A DNA stretch of 64,000 bases from Plazaster borealis (GCA_021014325.1 CM037458.1:20257063-20321062); one strand, 5' to 3'. Numbered from the stretch's first letter, positions 1-12,912 are shown. Program-made: numbers and translations. The notes: generated by a model from the letters alone, not told the origin.

Positions 1-718
1 CGTCATTGCTGTGGCTCACCCGGGTCAGACCCAAGTAACTTCTTTACGTGGAGCAGGGCCCAATTTCATAGAGCTGCTATTAAAGGCAGAAAATATTGCT
101 TAATAATTTTCTGCTTAGCAGAAATGAGCAGAATACTGGTCACAAATGGTGCATGTGACCTTGTATTTTGGCTGGTATCCTTATTCTGGTAAGCATAATT
201 TTGTTGTGCTTAGCTACTTTTTGTGCTTTGTAGTTCTATGAAATTGGGCCCAGGTTACTTGTGGCTGACTGGGGTGCATGACATAACAACGAACAACTTT
301 CTTTCATTTTGTTTGAAATTCAGTAAGTTTGACTCATATTTTCACCCCGACTTTGTGAGCATTGAGTATTTTTGTTTGTAGACGCATGCTTTGTATCAAC
401 GTGGGCTTGTAAAACAATTTAACATTGCAGTTTTACAATGAGAATAAATATTTTTAGATCTTTTTGTGAATCCACAAAAAATTTCGGACGTTACGCAAGA
501 TGCATGCATGAATGCTAGGAGTAGTTGAGTTCAGTTAGCTCTTGTCGGGGACTCACCCAGGTGAGCACACCCGGGTCGACTCGGGCAAGCTAATCGAATG
601 CACCCAGTCGATTGTCCCTAAAATTGGGCTACATAGCTAAAATCTTGCAAGGCCTGCCTGTATATTCAAGAACTATGTGTTTCTAGGGACCTGATAGTCC
701 TTATCTTCTCTTTTGCAG
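1..718 (+). other. SMYD5 intron (5' part cut by window edge)
   Basis: I see no exon before the acceptor at 717-718. The stretch holds a GGGCCC-type MITE at 56-251. That MITE seems to sit between arms of an older inverted repeat: CACCCGGGTCAGACCCAAGT near 17 and the imperfect complement TTACTTGTGGCTGACTGGG near 255. Confidence 0.5.
56..251. mobile_element. GGGCCCAATTTCATA-family MITE
   Basis: Left GGGCCCAATTTCATAGAGCT, right GTTCTATGAAATTGGGCCC; interior GCTTAGCAGAAATGAGCAG. Confidence 0.85.
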
Positions 719-3700
719 ATTCCGTACTGCAGCGTTGAGTGCTGTGATCAAGCGAGGGGGCAGTATCATCAGGTTCTCTGCCTAGGTCAAGCTCCGCCTG
801 CCCCTGAACATCCTTTGGTCATCCTCCAGGAAGCATGGAAGTAAGAATCCAGTTAGAGTCAGCGCTGATTCTCCTGGAATAAATTTATGTAGACCTCTTT
901 TGATTGTAGATAGTACAAGATTCATATCAGTAGATCCCAGATTATTAGGGGAGGGGAGGGGAGGGGGGGGCAGAATATACTGGACTGAAATAGCTGGGAG
1001 GTCACATATCTTGCTGAAGAACACAAGTGTCATGAGCGGGATTTAAACCCACAAAAAGTCAATCCAAGATATCGGCCACTAGATCGTGAGTTCGGTGCGC
1101 TAGACTGCTCGGCCATGACATGCAACATAATAGACCCCTCGCATATGAGGTCACAAGCCCGAACAGCGCCCTCACTGAGGTCAATGAAGACCTAGCATTG
1201 GCTGAGAGATGTGTGCAAGTTTCCATTGTTTGACCGCAACGATGGTGGCCCTTGCAAGGGGTCTATAATGTTCATTTACCACAAATTAAAACCATAGTTT
1301 ACATAATATAATTTCTACGTAGAAAATTTGCAGCTTTCTTTGTAGCGGAAAAACCAGTGCTGAATTTTACTCTTTCTGTTTATTTTTTAGAACGATGCAT
1401 TATCCACCGGAGACGGCCAGCATCACTCTCATCATGAAGATGATTGCAACCATCAAACAAGTAATTATTATAAAATGGGAGTTAGGGTACCAAACATTTT
1501 AACATTAGGTCCTTGCAGTCGCTATTTCGTGCGTACCAAAATTTGAAGATAATAGGCTTCTACGCTCACCATTCTTCGCTTACAGGAAAAGCACTTAATT
1601 TCTGCACAAGCTGTGTAAGAGAAGAATACCTAGTAACATAGAGTACGCATGCCCACAAGCAAAAAGTTCCTGCTAACCTGTGAAATACACTTGATGTACG
1701 AACGGAATTCCCTGCTTCTGTAAGCGCTGATTCTTTGCTTATGGGAAGCAAAGCCATGAAATTGGGCCCTGCTCTAGAATGCTTGGGTTATGGGTTCGAA
1801 TCCCACTGAAGTAGCCTGTAGATTGTTTCTGTAGGACTCGGGGGAGGGGGGTGGAAGCACCGAGTATGCAATGCTTATCACACAAAGGGTAAAAAACCTA
1901 GATAATATTGGAAACACTTATTTTATGCTTCTCTTTCAATTATGGGTTCCATTTTGGTACGGACTAGAATTAAGCAAGATCTTTTGGTTCCCTGTAGGCA
2001 AGGGATAAAGACTCGGTACTTCTCCTCTTCAGCCAGTTTTGTCAGAAAACGAGAAACGAAGAGCAGCAACTTGCGCATAAATTACTTGGCAGCCAATTCC
2101 AGGTGAGCACTCAATGTGTCTTATAAATATTAAGTGTGTCTAATTAATATTCAGTGTATATCTTAAAGATTTAGTCTGATTACAATTTAGACAACCTTTT
2201 TTAAACTTACACCAATTTTGGACACTCTGTTTTAAGTTCCAGCTAAAACCCCTGATGCCATGTTTTGTTTTGCAGGACCAGTTAGACACATTACAGTCCC
2301 TTCTGGCAGGAACGCTGTATGAAGATTGCATCAATCAGGTATAATAAACACAAAGACCATCTTTCAAAATCAGAGAATTGATTTTTTTGAATTATGAGTC
2401 CAATTTATGTAGAACCTTATAAGGGTTAACAAGGTGCTGCGGTGCATTCAGCAGCCACTGCAAGAAAAACTGGGGTAAACCCCTTCTCTTGGCGATAAGG
2501 TTAACTTGGTTCTTTTACGTGCATTACACAACACACGGGACCTACGAAGCAATAATGGTTAAGTGTCTTGCTTAAGGACACAAGTGTCAAGACTGGGACT
2601 TGAACCCACACTCTGCTGATCAGAAACACCAGAGCTTAAGTCTGGTGCTCTTAACCGCTCTGCCACGACAGATCTTGTGTTGTGTAATGCACGTAAAAGA
2701 ACCCAGTTACACTTACTGCTAAGAGAAGGGGTTTGTCTGTGTGTTTCTGGCATTGGCTGCTGAATGCGCTCCAGCCCCTTTTAAAAGGTGCTACATAAAT
2801 CAGTCTCATATTTCACAAGTTTCAAAAAAGGTGTCTTAAAATGTTTCTGTTTGTACAAGCGCCTCAAGTGCCTTATTGGTAGATACGTGTGCTATGTAAG
2901 ACTATAAATTATTATTATTTATATATTATTGAGTTTGTGCTAGTTTACGTTGTGAGTTTACCAAATCGGCTCCTCTTGATTTTCTTGTAGTGGTTCACAG
3001 CGGACGGGCTGAGGTCACTGTTTGCTTTGATTGGAATGAACGGTCAAGGTGTAGGGACAAGGTAAGATAATATGCTTTAAGCCAAGTGTAAACTTTAAAC
3101 CACTTCATGTCGGATGACGTCTGTACATGCACATTTTTTATGAGAACCCTTTTTGTCTTTCCTTTGTCAAATTAAGGTTTTATTGTGGCAACGATATTAT
3201 TAAAGGAAAACGATTACTCAAGAAGCTCCAAAAAGTATTGAAAAATAACACCGCGGGTGGGCACACACAATGTTTTAAAATACCGGCATGAAGTGGTTAG
3301 GTGTCCTTTTTGGGAATTGATTTCACAAAGCATTTAATATAAAGATCCTTTTCAATTGGAATTATATGAAGTGATTAATCTCTTTTCAGTTCATTGAGTG
3401 TCTATGTTCATAATTGTGACGACTTGGATATACCGCATATAGACAGACAGACCTTGGACTCGTACATAGACCAGTTGTATGTCGACATTGAACGAGGTAC
3501 AAACGACCATCCACCAGGGCCCAATTTCATGGCAGTGCTTACCGCAGAGTAAAGCACGTGATTCTATGGGCGAATAGCACAGAATTCCGCAGTAATTAGT
3601 TCCATGAAATTGGGTCAAGATTTCAACAAATCTCTAAATTTGTATCATTCAGATTGTAATTTTTTGACATAACTGGCGTAGTTTTAAGGAATTGGAACAA

Positions 3701-6700
3701 AAAACGTACTGTATCTCTTTGGAACTCCTTGCTGCTGCATGTTTCCCCCCATTTTACAATGTAGATTGTTTTAAGAGGAATATCAATTCCTAAATGTACC
3801 TTCAGCACCCCCCAAAGTTATTTTCATCTTAATTGTTTTCTTATTATAGCCCCATACCAAGAGTGGCTTTCAGCCCTTGTTTGGGCGAACTTGCATAACA
3901 AAAAAAGTTATTGTTTGCAACTTATTTGTGTAGTTGCTGTTAATGTTGGTTGACAAATGAATTGAAGAACCCACCAACTGTTTGACCTTTCACCGTCATC
4001 CATTGTGGTTTTGAATGGTAGAACTATGCCAGCCTGCAATAATTATGATATCATGTGGGGAATGCCTCTTCACAATACACAGTCAACCCTACTACTGTCT
4101 GAGCAATCAATATCATCCACTCTGGTTTTTAAATGATAGATAAACTATGCCAGCATGCAATATGATATGTGGTAAATACATCCTGGACAGTACACAGTCA
4201 ACCCTCCTACTGTCTGATCATTCAATATCATCCACTGTGGTTTTTAATGATAGATAAACTGTGCCAGCCTGTACACACATACAAACACATGCTATCATAC
4301 ACGACCAGTACAGTTGAATTGGTTTTAAATGGTTTCAAAACTCACTGGAAAATGTTACCAAGAGTAGGAGGGTTAATAAAATTGCCTGTGAACTACTTTA
4401 TGTTAATAACCACATTTCTGTGGTGCTCCTCAACCTGTTTGTTTTTATTTGAATTGTTTTGCAGGAATTTTGAAAATTAAGTATATTAAGAGAAAATTGT
4501 AACTTCTTTTGGATTAACTTTTCAGAATCGGGTTCATTTCTCAACTGTGAAGGTTCAGCGCTGTACCAGTTACAAAGCCGCTGTAAGTTTGACTGATTAT
4601 CTATCTTGTTATTTGTCTCACTATTTGTTGTTATTGTTTTATTTCTGGTAATGAAACCAAGGGACCCTCAAATGCAACTAGTACTGGGACCCGTATGCCT
4701 GAAGATACCTGTGGAGGATGATGAAGAATTGTCTTTTTTAGATGTGGGAGGAAAACCCCAAATGTGGAAGACTCAAGCAATCAGGTAGGGACTGAAAACC
4801 CAATCCACATGCAAGGCTCCGGTCCAAAAGGGGATTTGAACCGAGGACCACAGAGGTGAAAGGCAGGGAAGAAACCCTAAAGCCAATGCCCTTACCCTTA
4901 CGTGCTACACCTTTCTTTGTTGGCAAATTAACAAGGACACATTTACTATTCATTTACAAGAGTTTCAGTCTGACATACAGCTTGATTGAGATATTTTTTG
5001 GATAAGATTGAGAAAGGATTGTATATTTTTCAGGTAATCACAGTTGTCAGCCGAATGCAGAGGTACAATTTAACGCTAACAACTCAACGTTATCGGTGGT
5101 AGCACTGTTGGACATGAAGGAAGGGGAAGTGAGTCAGAATTACTATTATTATTATATTGTTATGTGAAATCGTACTTCTGGTAAAACACAATTTCTAAAA
5201 AAAAAAACATTTTAACCTGAAAGTTAACTTGTACAAGTGTAAACAAATGCACATAATATGCAGTTGGGAACGAAGAAAAACAACTCACGAATACAAAACA
5301 AGGGAGAAAAACAGCCAACAGAAAAAAACAAACAGGCAGACGAACTAACAGGACTTGTTGCTTAAATTATTTACTGGACCAGAATTTATTTTACAAGACA
5401 TGGGGCCGATTTTATAAAGAGCTAAGATTGATCTTAACTGTGTATCAATCCTAATGGCTAAGCAAAGTGTGATGTCATAATACAATTATGACGACTCATC
5501 TTCAGATGAATCTTAGTGCTTTGTGAAATCCAGCCCAGAATCTAATAAGAACAAACTTTCTACACAGTTGTAGAAATGTACATGTTTTTATTTGAACAAG
5601 AGAGTACCTCATTTGTCTTATGGTAGGAAGTATGCTTCAATACTCAACAGAATTGAAAGATGTTTACCAGACTCAAAGTCAACATTTGAACCTCATTTTC
5701 CTTTTTCATTACAGAGTGAGTGAGGTACTTTTAGTTAATTGAAAAATTGAAAAGACCAACGGTCCTGAGCTTAGTGGCCCGAGGCTAAAATCATTGGCCT
5801 CGGGCGTGCGGTTCAGTGTAAATCTCAAGCCCTGTATGTGTAGATCCTGTACACAGCAAATATTTGTGGTTTGTTCAACAATAGGCTGTGGTGCTTTTTG
5901 TCTTTCAGGAAATTTGTATATGCTACCTGGACGAATGCAGTAGAGAAAGAAGTCGCCATTCTCGTCAAAAAATTCTCAGGTATTCCCTTCGGATTAGATA
6001 TTTTGTCTTCACCCGGTGCATGCAGTAGTAAAAATATAAAAATGCTCTGAGCTTCAAATAAATTATTTTCATGATCAGGGCCCAATTTCATAAAGCTGTT
6101 AAGCAGAAAATACTGCTTAGCAAATTTCTTTGCTCAGCAAAAAAATAAGTGGGGCACCAGTTGCAACAATGTAAACTGTATGGAATTTTGGCTGGTAACC
6201 AGTTTCTGTAAAGTAAGATTTTTCTGTGCTTGGCAAGTTTTTATGCTTACAGACTTTATGAAATTGGGCCCTGATTATTCCACAGTACTTATACAGCCTG
6301 CTCAGCATCCAAGTCCAGCTTTCTCCTGAAGACGATCAGAGCATACTGATCGAAACATGGAGTTCCACCACTGGTTCTTTTCAGAATCACAATTCATAGA
6401 AAGAGATTGTTAATCAGGAGATGCAGGTTCAAATCCTGCTCTTGTCAATTTTTCTTTGTTCAACCCAAAATCAATTAAATTTACCCAGTCAGTTTCCCTT
6501 GTGGTTTATTACTTGATATTTGAAATAAAAAGTTGCATCTCCGTAAGGTGATCCTTCTGCTGCCGCTTCCCAGTATCCAAAACTTGGATGTGATCCCTGG
6601 CTACACGGCAGTTACACTACAGGTTGAATGGCTTCTGACTGGCACCCAGAGGGAAGATGGCTCAGTTGGTAGACCACCAGTAGGTTCAAATCCCGCTTTA

Positions 6701-6958
6701 GTCAATTTGTCTTTGTTCAACCCAGAATTAGATAGATATTTACCACAAACCATTTCCACCATGCAAAATTTCAAAATCCTACTTATTTTATGATTGTTTT
6801 ACAGGGAGAACTACCTTTTTCAATGTGAATGTGTGAAGTGTTTGGAGCAGTGCAATGATGCAGATCAAACCTCAAGTGAAGAGGAGGAGGAGGAAAGTGA
6901 GGAGGAGACGGATATGCAAGATACCAATGGGGGAGGTGGAGCAGCTATGGATACGTAA
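719..6958 (+). CDS. SMYD5: SMYD5, SET and MYND domain lysine methyltransferase (3' ten coding exons)
   Basis: Coding exons: 719-840, 1391-1460, 1998-2102, 2276-2338, 2991-3061, 3390-3496, 4526-4582, 5034-5128, 5909-5979 and 6805-6958 (TAA at 6956). All introns are GT-AG and every phase joins. The visible 304 residues begin inside the MYND zinc finger ([21 protein letters not shown]) and continue with HYPPETASI. The SET core follows: [23 protein letters not shown], then [21 protein letters not shown], the post-SET cysteines FQCECVKC, and an acidic Glu-rich tail. This order and the polyglutamate C-terminus are diagnostic of SMYD5 rather than SMYD1-4. Human SMYD5 is about 418 residues, so roughly 114 N-terminal residues should lie left of the window. 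The family methylates lysines on histones and ribosomal protein. The human ICISYLD motif reads ICICYLD here. Confidence 0.95.
2440..2680 (-). mobile_element. tRNA-derived SINE, reverse copy in SMYD5 intron
   Basis: On the minus strand it shows the tRNA-like head (complement of GGACTTGAACCCACACTCTG and TGCTCTTAACCGCTCTGCCA). The plus strand also shows CCCCTTCTCTTGGCGATAAG and TGCATTACACAACACACGGG, complements of the SINE body. Confidence 0.65.
3517..3616. mobile_element. GGGCCCAATTTCATA-family MITE, short form
   Basis: Left GGGCCCAATTTCATGGCAGT, right TTCCATGAAATTGGGTC. It begins 20 bases after an SMYD5 donor. Confidence 0.75.
6078..6271. mobile_element. GGGCCCAATTTCATA-family MITE
   Basis: Left GGGCCCAATTTCATAAAGCT, right ACTTTATGAAATTGGGCCC, in the last SMYD5 intron. 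Confidence 0.85.
6405..6750 (+). mobile_element. Two third-family SINE fragments in tandem (SMYD5 last intron)
   Basis: Bodies TTGTTCAACCCAAAATCAAT / TTACCCAGTCAGTTTCCCTT at about 6455-6510, and AGGGAAGATGGCTCAGTTGG ... TTGTTCAACCCAGAATTAGA at about 6650-6735. The tRNA heads are partial. Confidence 0.6.
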
Positions 6959-7106
6959 CTAACCCTCTTACTATCGGCGTCAGGACAACCAACCCATACC
7001 TCACAATGCCACAACAGTGGCATTTCAGGACACGCGCATAGTGATGTAGAGAGTAGAGCCATAGCCCAAAGTGTTTCAGTAAGAGAGGTAACTGGAGAAG
7101 CCACCT

Positions 7107-7282
7107 GGGACCAATTTCATAAAGCCTGTAAGCACAAAAACTTGCTCAGCACAAAAATCTCTTGCTTAAAAGAAATAGGTTACCAGCCAGAATACCATAC
7201 AGTTACCGTTGCTCTTTTCTTGCTTAGCAAAGACAATTGCTGAGCAGAGTTTTCTGCTTAACAGCTTTATGAAAATGGGCCC
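7107..7282. mobile_element. GGGCCCAATTTCATA-family MITE
   Basis: Left GGGACCAATTTCATAAAGCC, right CAGCTTTATGAAAATGGGCC. It lies about 150 bases after the SMYD5 stop, probably in the 3' UTR. Confidence 0.8.
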
Positions 7283-7296
7283 AGCTGTGCTCAATT

Positions 7297-7520
7297 CGCA
7301 GTATTTTTGACCTTGTGATGGCGTGTGTGATCCTAATTTACATGATGCGAAACAAGTAAGAAATATTTCTTTTTTGTTATTATTGTTATATACTTGGCCA
7401 TTGATAAAAGAAATTATCATACAACTAGTCAAACTAAGATAAAACACTAATTTTGGTGCACGGACATTCACCGTTGAAAGCGCCCTCATGCGGTAAAAAA
7501 TACTGTAAATTGCAATGGAA
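7297..7520. mobile_element. MITE with CAATT(C)GC-TATTTTTGACC ends
   Basis: Left AATTCGCAGTATTTTTGACC then GTGATGGCG; right AAAGCGCCCTCATGCGGTAA and ACTGTAAATTG. Same family as 48330-48550. Confidence 0.7.
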
Positions 7521-8048
7521 TGTTAGAAGACATAAGGTTTTCAACCTTGGTCAATCTGTGGCACTGATCGACCATACATACTAATTCATGCAGGAAAGTG
7601 AGGCATGGGTTACTTCACCATTGTGTGTGCAGTATGTGTGTGTGCAGTATATGGGAGATATTGAGGCATCTTGGGGTATGCACCTATGGACCTTATGCAG
7701 TGACGTCAGCATTGCACCATCCTTGAGATAAAATGATGATAAAACAATGGAAAATGCACATCTATGTACGCGTGGCGCACAGGATAGGCCAATGAGCAAC
7801 ATTCTTTTGACCTCTAGCCGAGGGCGCCCTACTCAAATGACGTCATGTGCAAAAGGTCTATAGGTGGAAAAATTGTCTTTGGATCAAGGGGACTCCACAA
7901 AAAGTACGGACTGTGTTAGTTCACAAAGTAAAAGAAAAAGCACACAATTTCGAGAGATATTTGTGTAAATTATTATATTCTACTTTTAAAACATCTAAAG
8001 TTTCAAACCATATTGATTTCATAACAAATGCTTTTTATAGCCATTTAA

Positions 8049-8184
8049 GCCTGGTCCATATTTCACAGGAAAGCGAATGTGAAGCAAATTACATGGCGCA
8101 AACAATCAAGTACGTGCTGTTTTCCAATTGTGATGCAAAAAAGTTTGCTTCGCTTTCGCAATTTGCGTGAAGTATGAACCAGGC
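8049..8184. mobile_element. Small MITE, GCCTGGT(T/C)CATA ends
   Basis: 136 bases; left GCCTGGTCCATATTTCAC, right GTGAAGTATGAACCAGGC. Subterminal AAAGCGAATGTGAAGCAAAT pairs with TTTGCTTCGCTTTCGC. Confidence 0.8.
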
Positions 8185-8696
8185 ATTACAACATGATCCT
8201 ACAAAGTACACATTAAATTAAGATGGTCTTTGATGTGCCTGAGCGTTCTTCATTCAGTAGGGTGCCATCATGGTCAGGCGTTGCGATTAAGTTGTTTTTC
8301 AAAGTAGCCTACCGGGCTAGTAAACTATGCAATTTACTTGCCCCGGCCCTATTAAGTTTTGTTAGCCCAAATTTCAATTATATGTATTGTCAAAACTATA
8401 TCTTTCTGATGTATTAATGGTAGCGATCATAACCAGTTTATTGGTAAAATAAAATTATATGCGCAACTCGAATGTATAATAACCGTTTTGTAAATTTATT
8501 ATTCACATTGAACAAGTAGGTTTGACAGTTTTTAAGTAGCCCACAGTGCAAGTTGAGAAGTGGTGTTTACTAGCCCATAGCAGTTTTTACTGGACAATGC
8601 ACGCCGGGCTAGTGTTAAGGGTGAGCCCTGATGGCCCAGCTCACCTGAACTATGATACTTGTCATGAAATCATCTGACTATAATAAACACAGTCCT

Positions 8697-9073
8697 TTAA
8701 AGGCACTGAATACGTTTGGTAATATTGTCAAAGACCAGTGTTCTCACTTGGTGTATCCCAACATATGCATAAAATAACAAGCCTGTGAAAATTTGGGCTC
8801 AATTGGTCATCGAAGTTGCAAGAAATGATGAAAGAAACAACACCCTTGTTGTACAAATTTGTGTGCTTTCAGATAGGTATAAAAGGCTTCTTGCAAGAAG
8901 TCTTTTATTATTTTAGTGAGAAATTACCTCTTTCTCAAAAACTACGTTACTTCAGAGGGAGTCATTTCCTACAATGTTTTATACTATCAACAGCTCTCCG
9001 TTGCTCGTTACCAAGTCAGTTTTTATGTTAATATATATTTTGAGCAATTACCAAACGTGTACAGTGCCTTTAA
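8697..9073. mobile_element. TTAAAGGC-family MITE
   Basis: Starts TTAAAGGCACTGAATACGTT and ends ACGTGTACAGTGCCTTTAA. The interior CCCAACATATGCATAAAATA, TGTACAAATTTGTGTGCTTT and an AAGAAGT...ACTTCTT hairpin is shared with the other copies listed. Ends plus TTAA suggest a piggyBac-type non-autonomous element. Confidence 0.85.
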
Positions 9074-9658
9074 CGCTGGTGGTGGCACGTCACCGTCTAA
9101 ACGCATTGGTTAGCCCACAGGGCCTTCCTCCTGGGTTAACCTTCTTTAAATACAGAGAAGTCATTTCTCTGTGCTTTTTAGTACAAATATATTATATGAC
9201 GCACTCTAAACCAATTTTTTTTATATAGGCAGAATCCTTGTAAGGGGTGTTGTAAAAATAACTACTTGCCAGCCCTTTTCAACAATGGTAGAACCCATAA
9301 TATTTTAATCACCTCATCCTTGGTGGAAAAGTCTGTCTCATCTTGACAAGTTGTTCTCCAATAAAGTCACTTTGAAAAGTTAAACTAGTGGTTGAGAATC
9401 ACCTCACTGGACTTGATGGAGTCCTTCGTCAGCTGGTTGCACACAGTCCAGTTGGTAAGCCTGCCTGCCTTGAGAACCGCCTCGCTAGACTAAATGCAGA
9501 CCTTCATCAGCTGGTTGCGAAAAAATGAAAGATTTTAATAAAAATAATAATAATAGTGGGTTCTCTGCACCATGTACCCTCCACTGATGCACTTGGTTGT
9601 TAAAAGCTCAGGTTGTATGACTGCTGTGAGGAAAATAACATAGAGTAGCCACAGACAA

Positions 9659-10378
9659 CAGTGGCGCAACTGGGAGGCGGGGGCCAGACCCCCCCCAATT
9701 GAGCCATTTGCGAGTTGGATTTTAATAATGTCAGGTACAATGCTTTCTTAATAGTCACAATTTACCGCTTATATTTGAATTCCTCAGGTTATAGAGACAG
9801 TTGCTATGTCTCATGATTTGGGGCAAGCTTTTGCGTAGTTATGTAAGAGACTGATGCAAACACCCAAACGCAATTTTGAATGAATGTGTACATGGCACAA
9901 TGGTACCAGGGTTTGCTCATCTGGAGGTTGCTATACAAAAGCTTGTCCCAAACCATTTGACATAGCAACCGTGATCTTTATAGTCTGAGGAATTCAATGA
10001 AGCTGTACCTTGTGACTAAGCAAGCCATTGTACTAGACTTGATTAAAATCTAACTCGCAAATGGCTTATTGCTGTCCGTGCCCCCCCCCCATCAGAAATA
10101 TGGACTTTTTACAGTAAATTGTTGCATCTTATTAGCTTTAATGTGAAAGTGTCAATGTTTTTTTTAATGTTTTTCCATTTACACGCAGACAATGAGGTTT
10201 TTGTTTACACTCACGTCAGATTACCATATTAAAAAAAAGAGTAAAGGCATAGCAAGAGCACTGAAAAGGGGCTCGTTTAAGAGAAATGCAAATGGAAACT
10301 AATAGGCCAGAAGTGCCCCCCTAGAAAAAAATGGTGCAACCTTGTGCCCCCCTTAAAATTTCCCTAGTTTTAGCACTG
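9659..10378. mobile_element. Nested inverted-repeat elements
   Basis: The inner element (9703-10068) has arms AGCCATTTGCGAGTTGGATT and the near complement ending AACTCGCAAATGGCT. Identity extends over about 130 bases per arm. It is inserted into C-rich sequence of an outer element beginning CAGTGGCGCAACTGGGAGGC and perhaps ending GTTTTAGCACTG. Confidence 0.65.
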
Positions 10379-11394
10379 CAGAAATTTTTAAAACAAATTT
10401 TGTGATAAATTACGAGAAGAGACGAATACTATTGCCTCACATTAAAGCAGTGTAAAAATGCTACTTCATAGCAAAATTTGAAACATGAAACCATCATTAT
10501 AGCGAAAACAAATGGGTCTATGTACATTTCAAAAAGAAATTTCTGCGCCAGTCATAAGCTCAAATTCAATGCCGTTTTGATTGAACATCATCAAAAATCA
10601 GGAATGAACTGAAAATTCTCTGTACAAAAATGTACACACTTTATAATTGAAATGCGACATCCTTGAACATTTTTGTATTTTGACTAAAGTTGCACTTTAA
10701 GGGTATTAGTTGGCATTTTACAAGATTTTAACGTGGGGTTTAGAGACTTATAAAAAAATTTTCCCATTTTCATATAAAGGATCTATTGGAAAGGACTATC
10801 TATTGGAAAATGAGTGGATTACAAAATTTGACCTTGGACCCCCTTTTAAAGTAAAATTGGTTCTTGAGATGTTTGTTGGCTTGGTTACAGAAGTATCTGT
10901 ACAAGTACCCGTAGCTTGCATTTGATACATTACCAAAAAGTTGGACCCCAACCCCTGCAGGTATTATATATATCACTTTAACTGCCACAAGCAATTAAGT
11001 TCCAACTTAAAGAAGAAAACAAAATCTGCTTACTTGGAAGACAAATTATCTACAAATGTTAGCATCTTGGGTCACATCAATTTAAAAGTGACAAGGTTTT
11101 TAACTTGAAATTGCCATAACACCAAATTACCATTTACATGTAAGGTGTCCCCAAGCTGCCACCAATGTACAGTCCCTTGCCACAACAGCTGCTTTAGAAA
11201 GTACAGGCAGACTACCAGCCTGTGGATGGAAAGGTTAGGAGAAAACATAGAGTAGCCACAACTTTTAAATAAGTATTTGCAGTAAACTGTTATTTCAGAA
11301 TGGAGTGCACAGAACACTCATCAAGTAAAATTGGTTCTTGAGATGTTTGTTGGCTCGGTGGTTGGTTGGTCAGTTGGTCTGGGACGGTCAGTCA

Positions 11395-11612
11395 GATGAT
11401 CAGAAACACCGGGGCAAACCCCTTCTCTTGGCAAAATGTAACTGGGTTCTTTTTCGTGCATTACACAACACACTGGACCTAATTGTTTTACGTCCCATTC
11501 GAAGGGCGAAGCAATCACAGTTAAGTGTCTTGCTTAAGACACAAGTGTCTTGCTTAAGACACAAGTGTCAAGACCGGGACTCGAACCCACACTCTGCTGA
11601 TCAGAAACACCG
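11395..11612 (-). mobile_element. tRNA-derived SINE, reverse copy
   Basis: It contains CAAACCCCTTCTCTTGGCAA, GTGCATTACACAACACACTG and GGGACTCGAACCCACACTCT, the complement of the 23.7-kb SINE. A 20-base unit, GTCTTGCTTAAGACACAAGT, is duplicated in tandem at about 11527-11566. Confidence 0.65.
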
Positions 11613-12031
11613 AGCCCAATTTCATAGAGCTGCTAAGCACAAAAATTTGCTTAGCATGAAATTTCTTTCTTGATTAAAGCAGGATTACCAACCAAATTTC
11701 CACATGATTTTCAGGATAAGCAAACAACAGCTAAAATACCAGTAACAAGCAATATGCAACACATGGAATTTTGGTTGGTAATCCTGTTTTTATCAAGGAA
11801 GAAATTTCATGCTAAGCAAATTTTTTTGGTGTTAGCAGCTCTATGAAATTGGGCCCTGTAAGCACAAAAACTTGCTAAGCACAGAAAAATCTTGCTTTAC
11901 AGAAACTGGTTGCTATAGCCAAAATTCCATAAAGTTTACATTGTTGCAACTGGTGCCCCACTCATCTTTTGCTTAGCAAAGAAATTTGCTTAGCAATATT
12001 TTCTGCTTAACAGCTTTATGAAATTGGGCCC
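11612..12031. mobile_element. Two abutting GGGCCCAATTTCATA-family MITEs
   Basis: The first (11612-11856) has long arms around GCAGGATTACCAACC/GGTTGGTAATCCTG. The second (11851-12031) shares the central GGGCCC and ends GCTTTATGAAATTGGGCCC. Confidence 0.8.
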
Positions 12032-12369
12032 AGAGCTTCAGTCTGGTGCGCTTGACCACACAGCCACAACTACCAGTACACATAGCTTGCATGATACATT
12101 ACCCCACAAACGAGTTGGACCCCAGGTATAGGTATCACCTCAGCTGCACAAGCTAGTTCACCAACTTCAAGAAGAAAACAAATCTGCTTACCTGAAAAAG
12201 AAATTATATACAATGGTTAGCAAAGTGACAGGATTTAAGTTGAAATTACCACAACCTTACCACCTTACCAAACTATTATACGGTGTCCCTGAGCTGCCAC
12301 CAATGCACAATTGCTTGCAACAACATCTGCTGAAGGAAAAACAGGTAGACTGTGGGGAAAAAACAAACA

Positions 12370-12900
12370 AAAGGTTATAATCTGTAGATGGAAAGGTTAC
12401 TGAAAAGCTGTGGAAGTAAAGGTTGGAGCTGTGGAGAAAAAGTTGTTGATGAAAAGGTTATTTTTTCGTTCAGACTTACCCACATACATTACCTGAAACT
12501 TTGACCTTTACTGCAAGCAAAGCCTGTGGATGGAAAGGTTACTGAGCTGTGGAAGTAAAGGTTAGAGCTGTGGATAAAAAGTTGTGGAGAAAAAGGTTAT
12601 TTTTTCTTTCAGACTTACCCACATACATGACCTCAAACTTGACCTTTACTACAAGCACTTGACCTCACTGACCTGACCTCACACACATCAGGGACATCAA
12701 AGGGAGATCAACGTCATCCTGGTCGATCTCTGCATTTACTGATGACTGCGTATATAAAAGTGAAGCTGTGAAAAAAAGTGAGAAGCTGTGGAGGAAGAGG
12801 TTATCTTTGTTTAGACTTACCAGATACTTTACCTGATATTGACCTTTACTGCGAGCACCTGACCTCACTGACCTCTGGTCATCGGGGACATAAAAGGGAC
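12370..12900. repeat. Three diverged tandem modules
   Basis: The motif AGACTTACC followed by TTGACCTTTACTGC recurs near 12473, 12612 and 12814. Each copy is preceded by GCTGTGG...AAAAGGTTAT, and the last two are followed by TTGACCTCACTGACCT-like sequence. Modules are about 150-210 bases. Confidence 0.65.
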
Positions 12901-12912
12901 ATTCGTCATCGG
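12821..12912 (-). CDS. Possible second exon of the small minus-strand gene
   Basis: The acceptor ATTCTCACATCTTTTAG and the donor CTG|GTAAGTCT bound 92 bases. In the phase carried from 14604 these encode ADDECPFYVPDDQR followed by SVRSGARSKGQYQVKYL. A diverged copy of the same module (DDVDLPLMSLMCVRSGQ) lies at about 12665-12720 but meets a stop. This may be decayed duplicated sequence rather than a gene. Confidence 0.22.

Larger units (their letters stand above)
10870..12460. repeat. Local duplication, copies about 1.15 kb apart
   Basis: The segment at about 10905-11245 (GTAGCTTGCATTTGATACAT, AAGAAGAAAACAAAATCTGC, GCTGCCACCAATGTACAGTC) recurs in the same order at about 12070-12390 with roughly 75-80% identity by eye. 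A SINE (11400-11610) and two MITEs (11612-12031) have landed between the copies. No gene is recognised. Confidence 0.65.

Noticed and set aside
7847..8170. 107-codon plus-strand ORF
   Set aside because: Its 3' half is the MITE at 8049-8184; no family resemblance.
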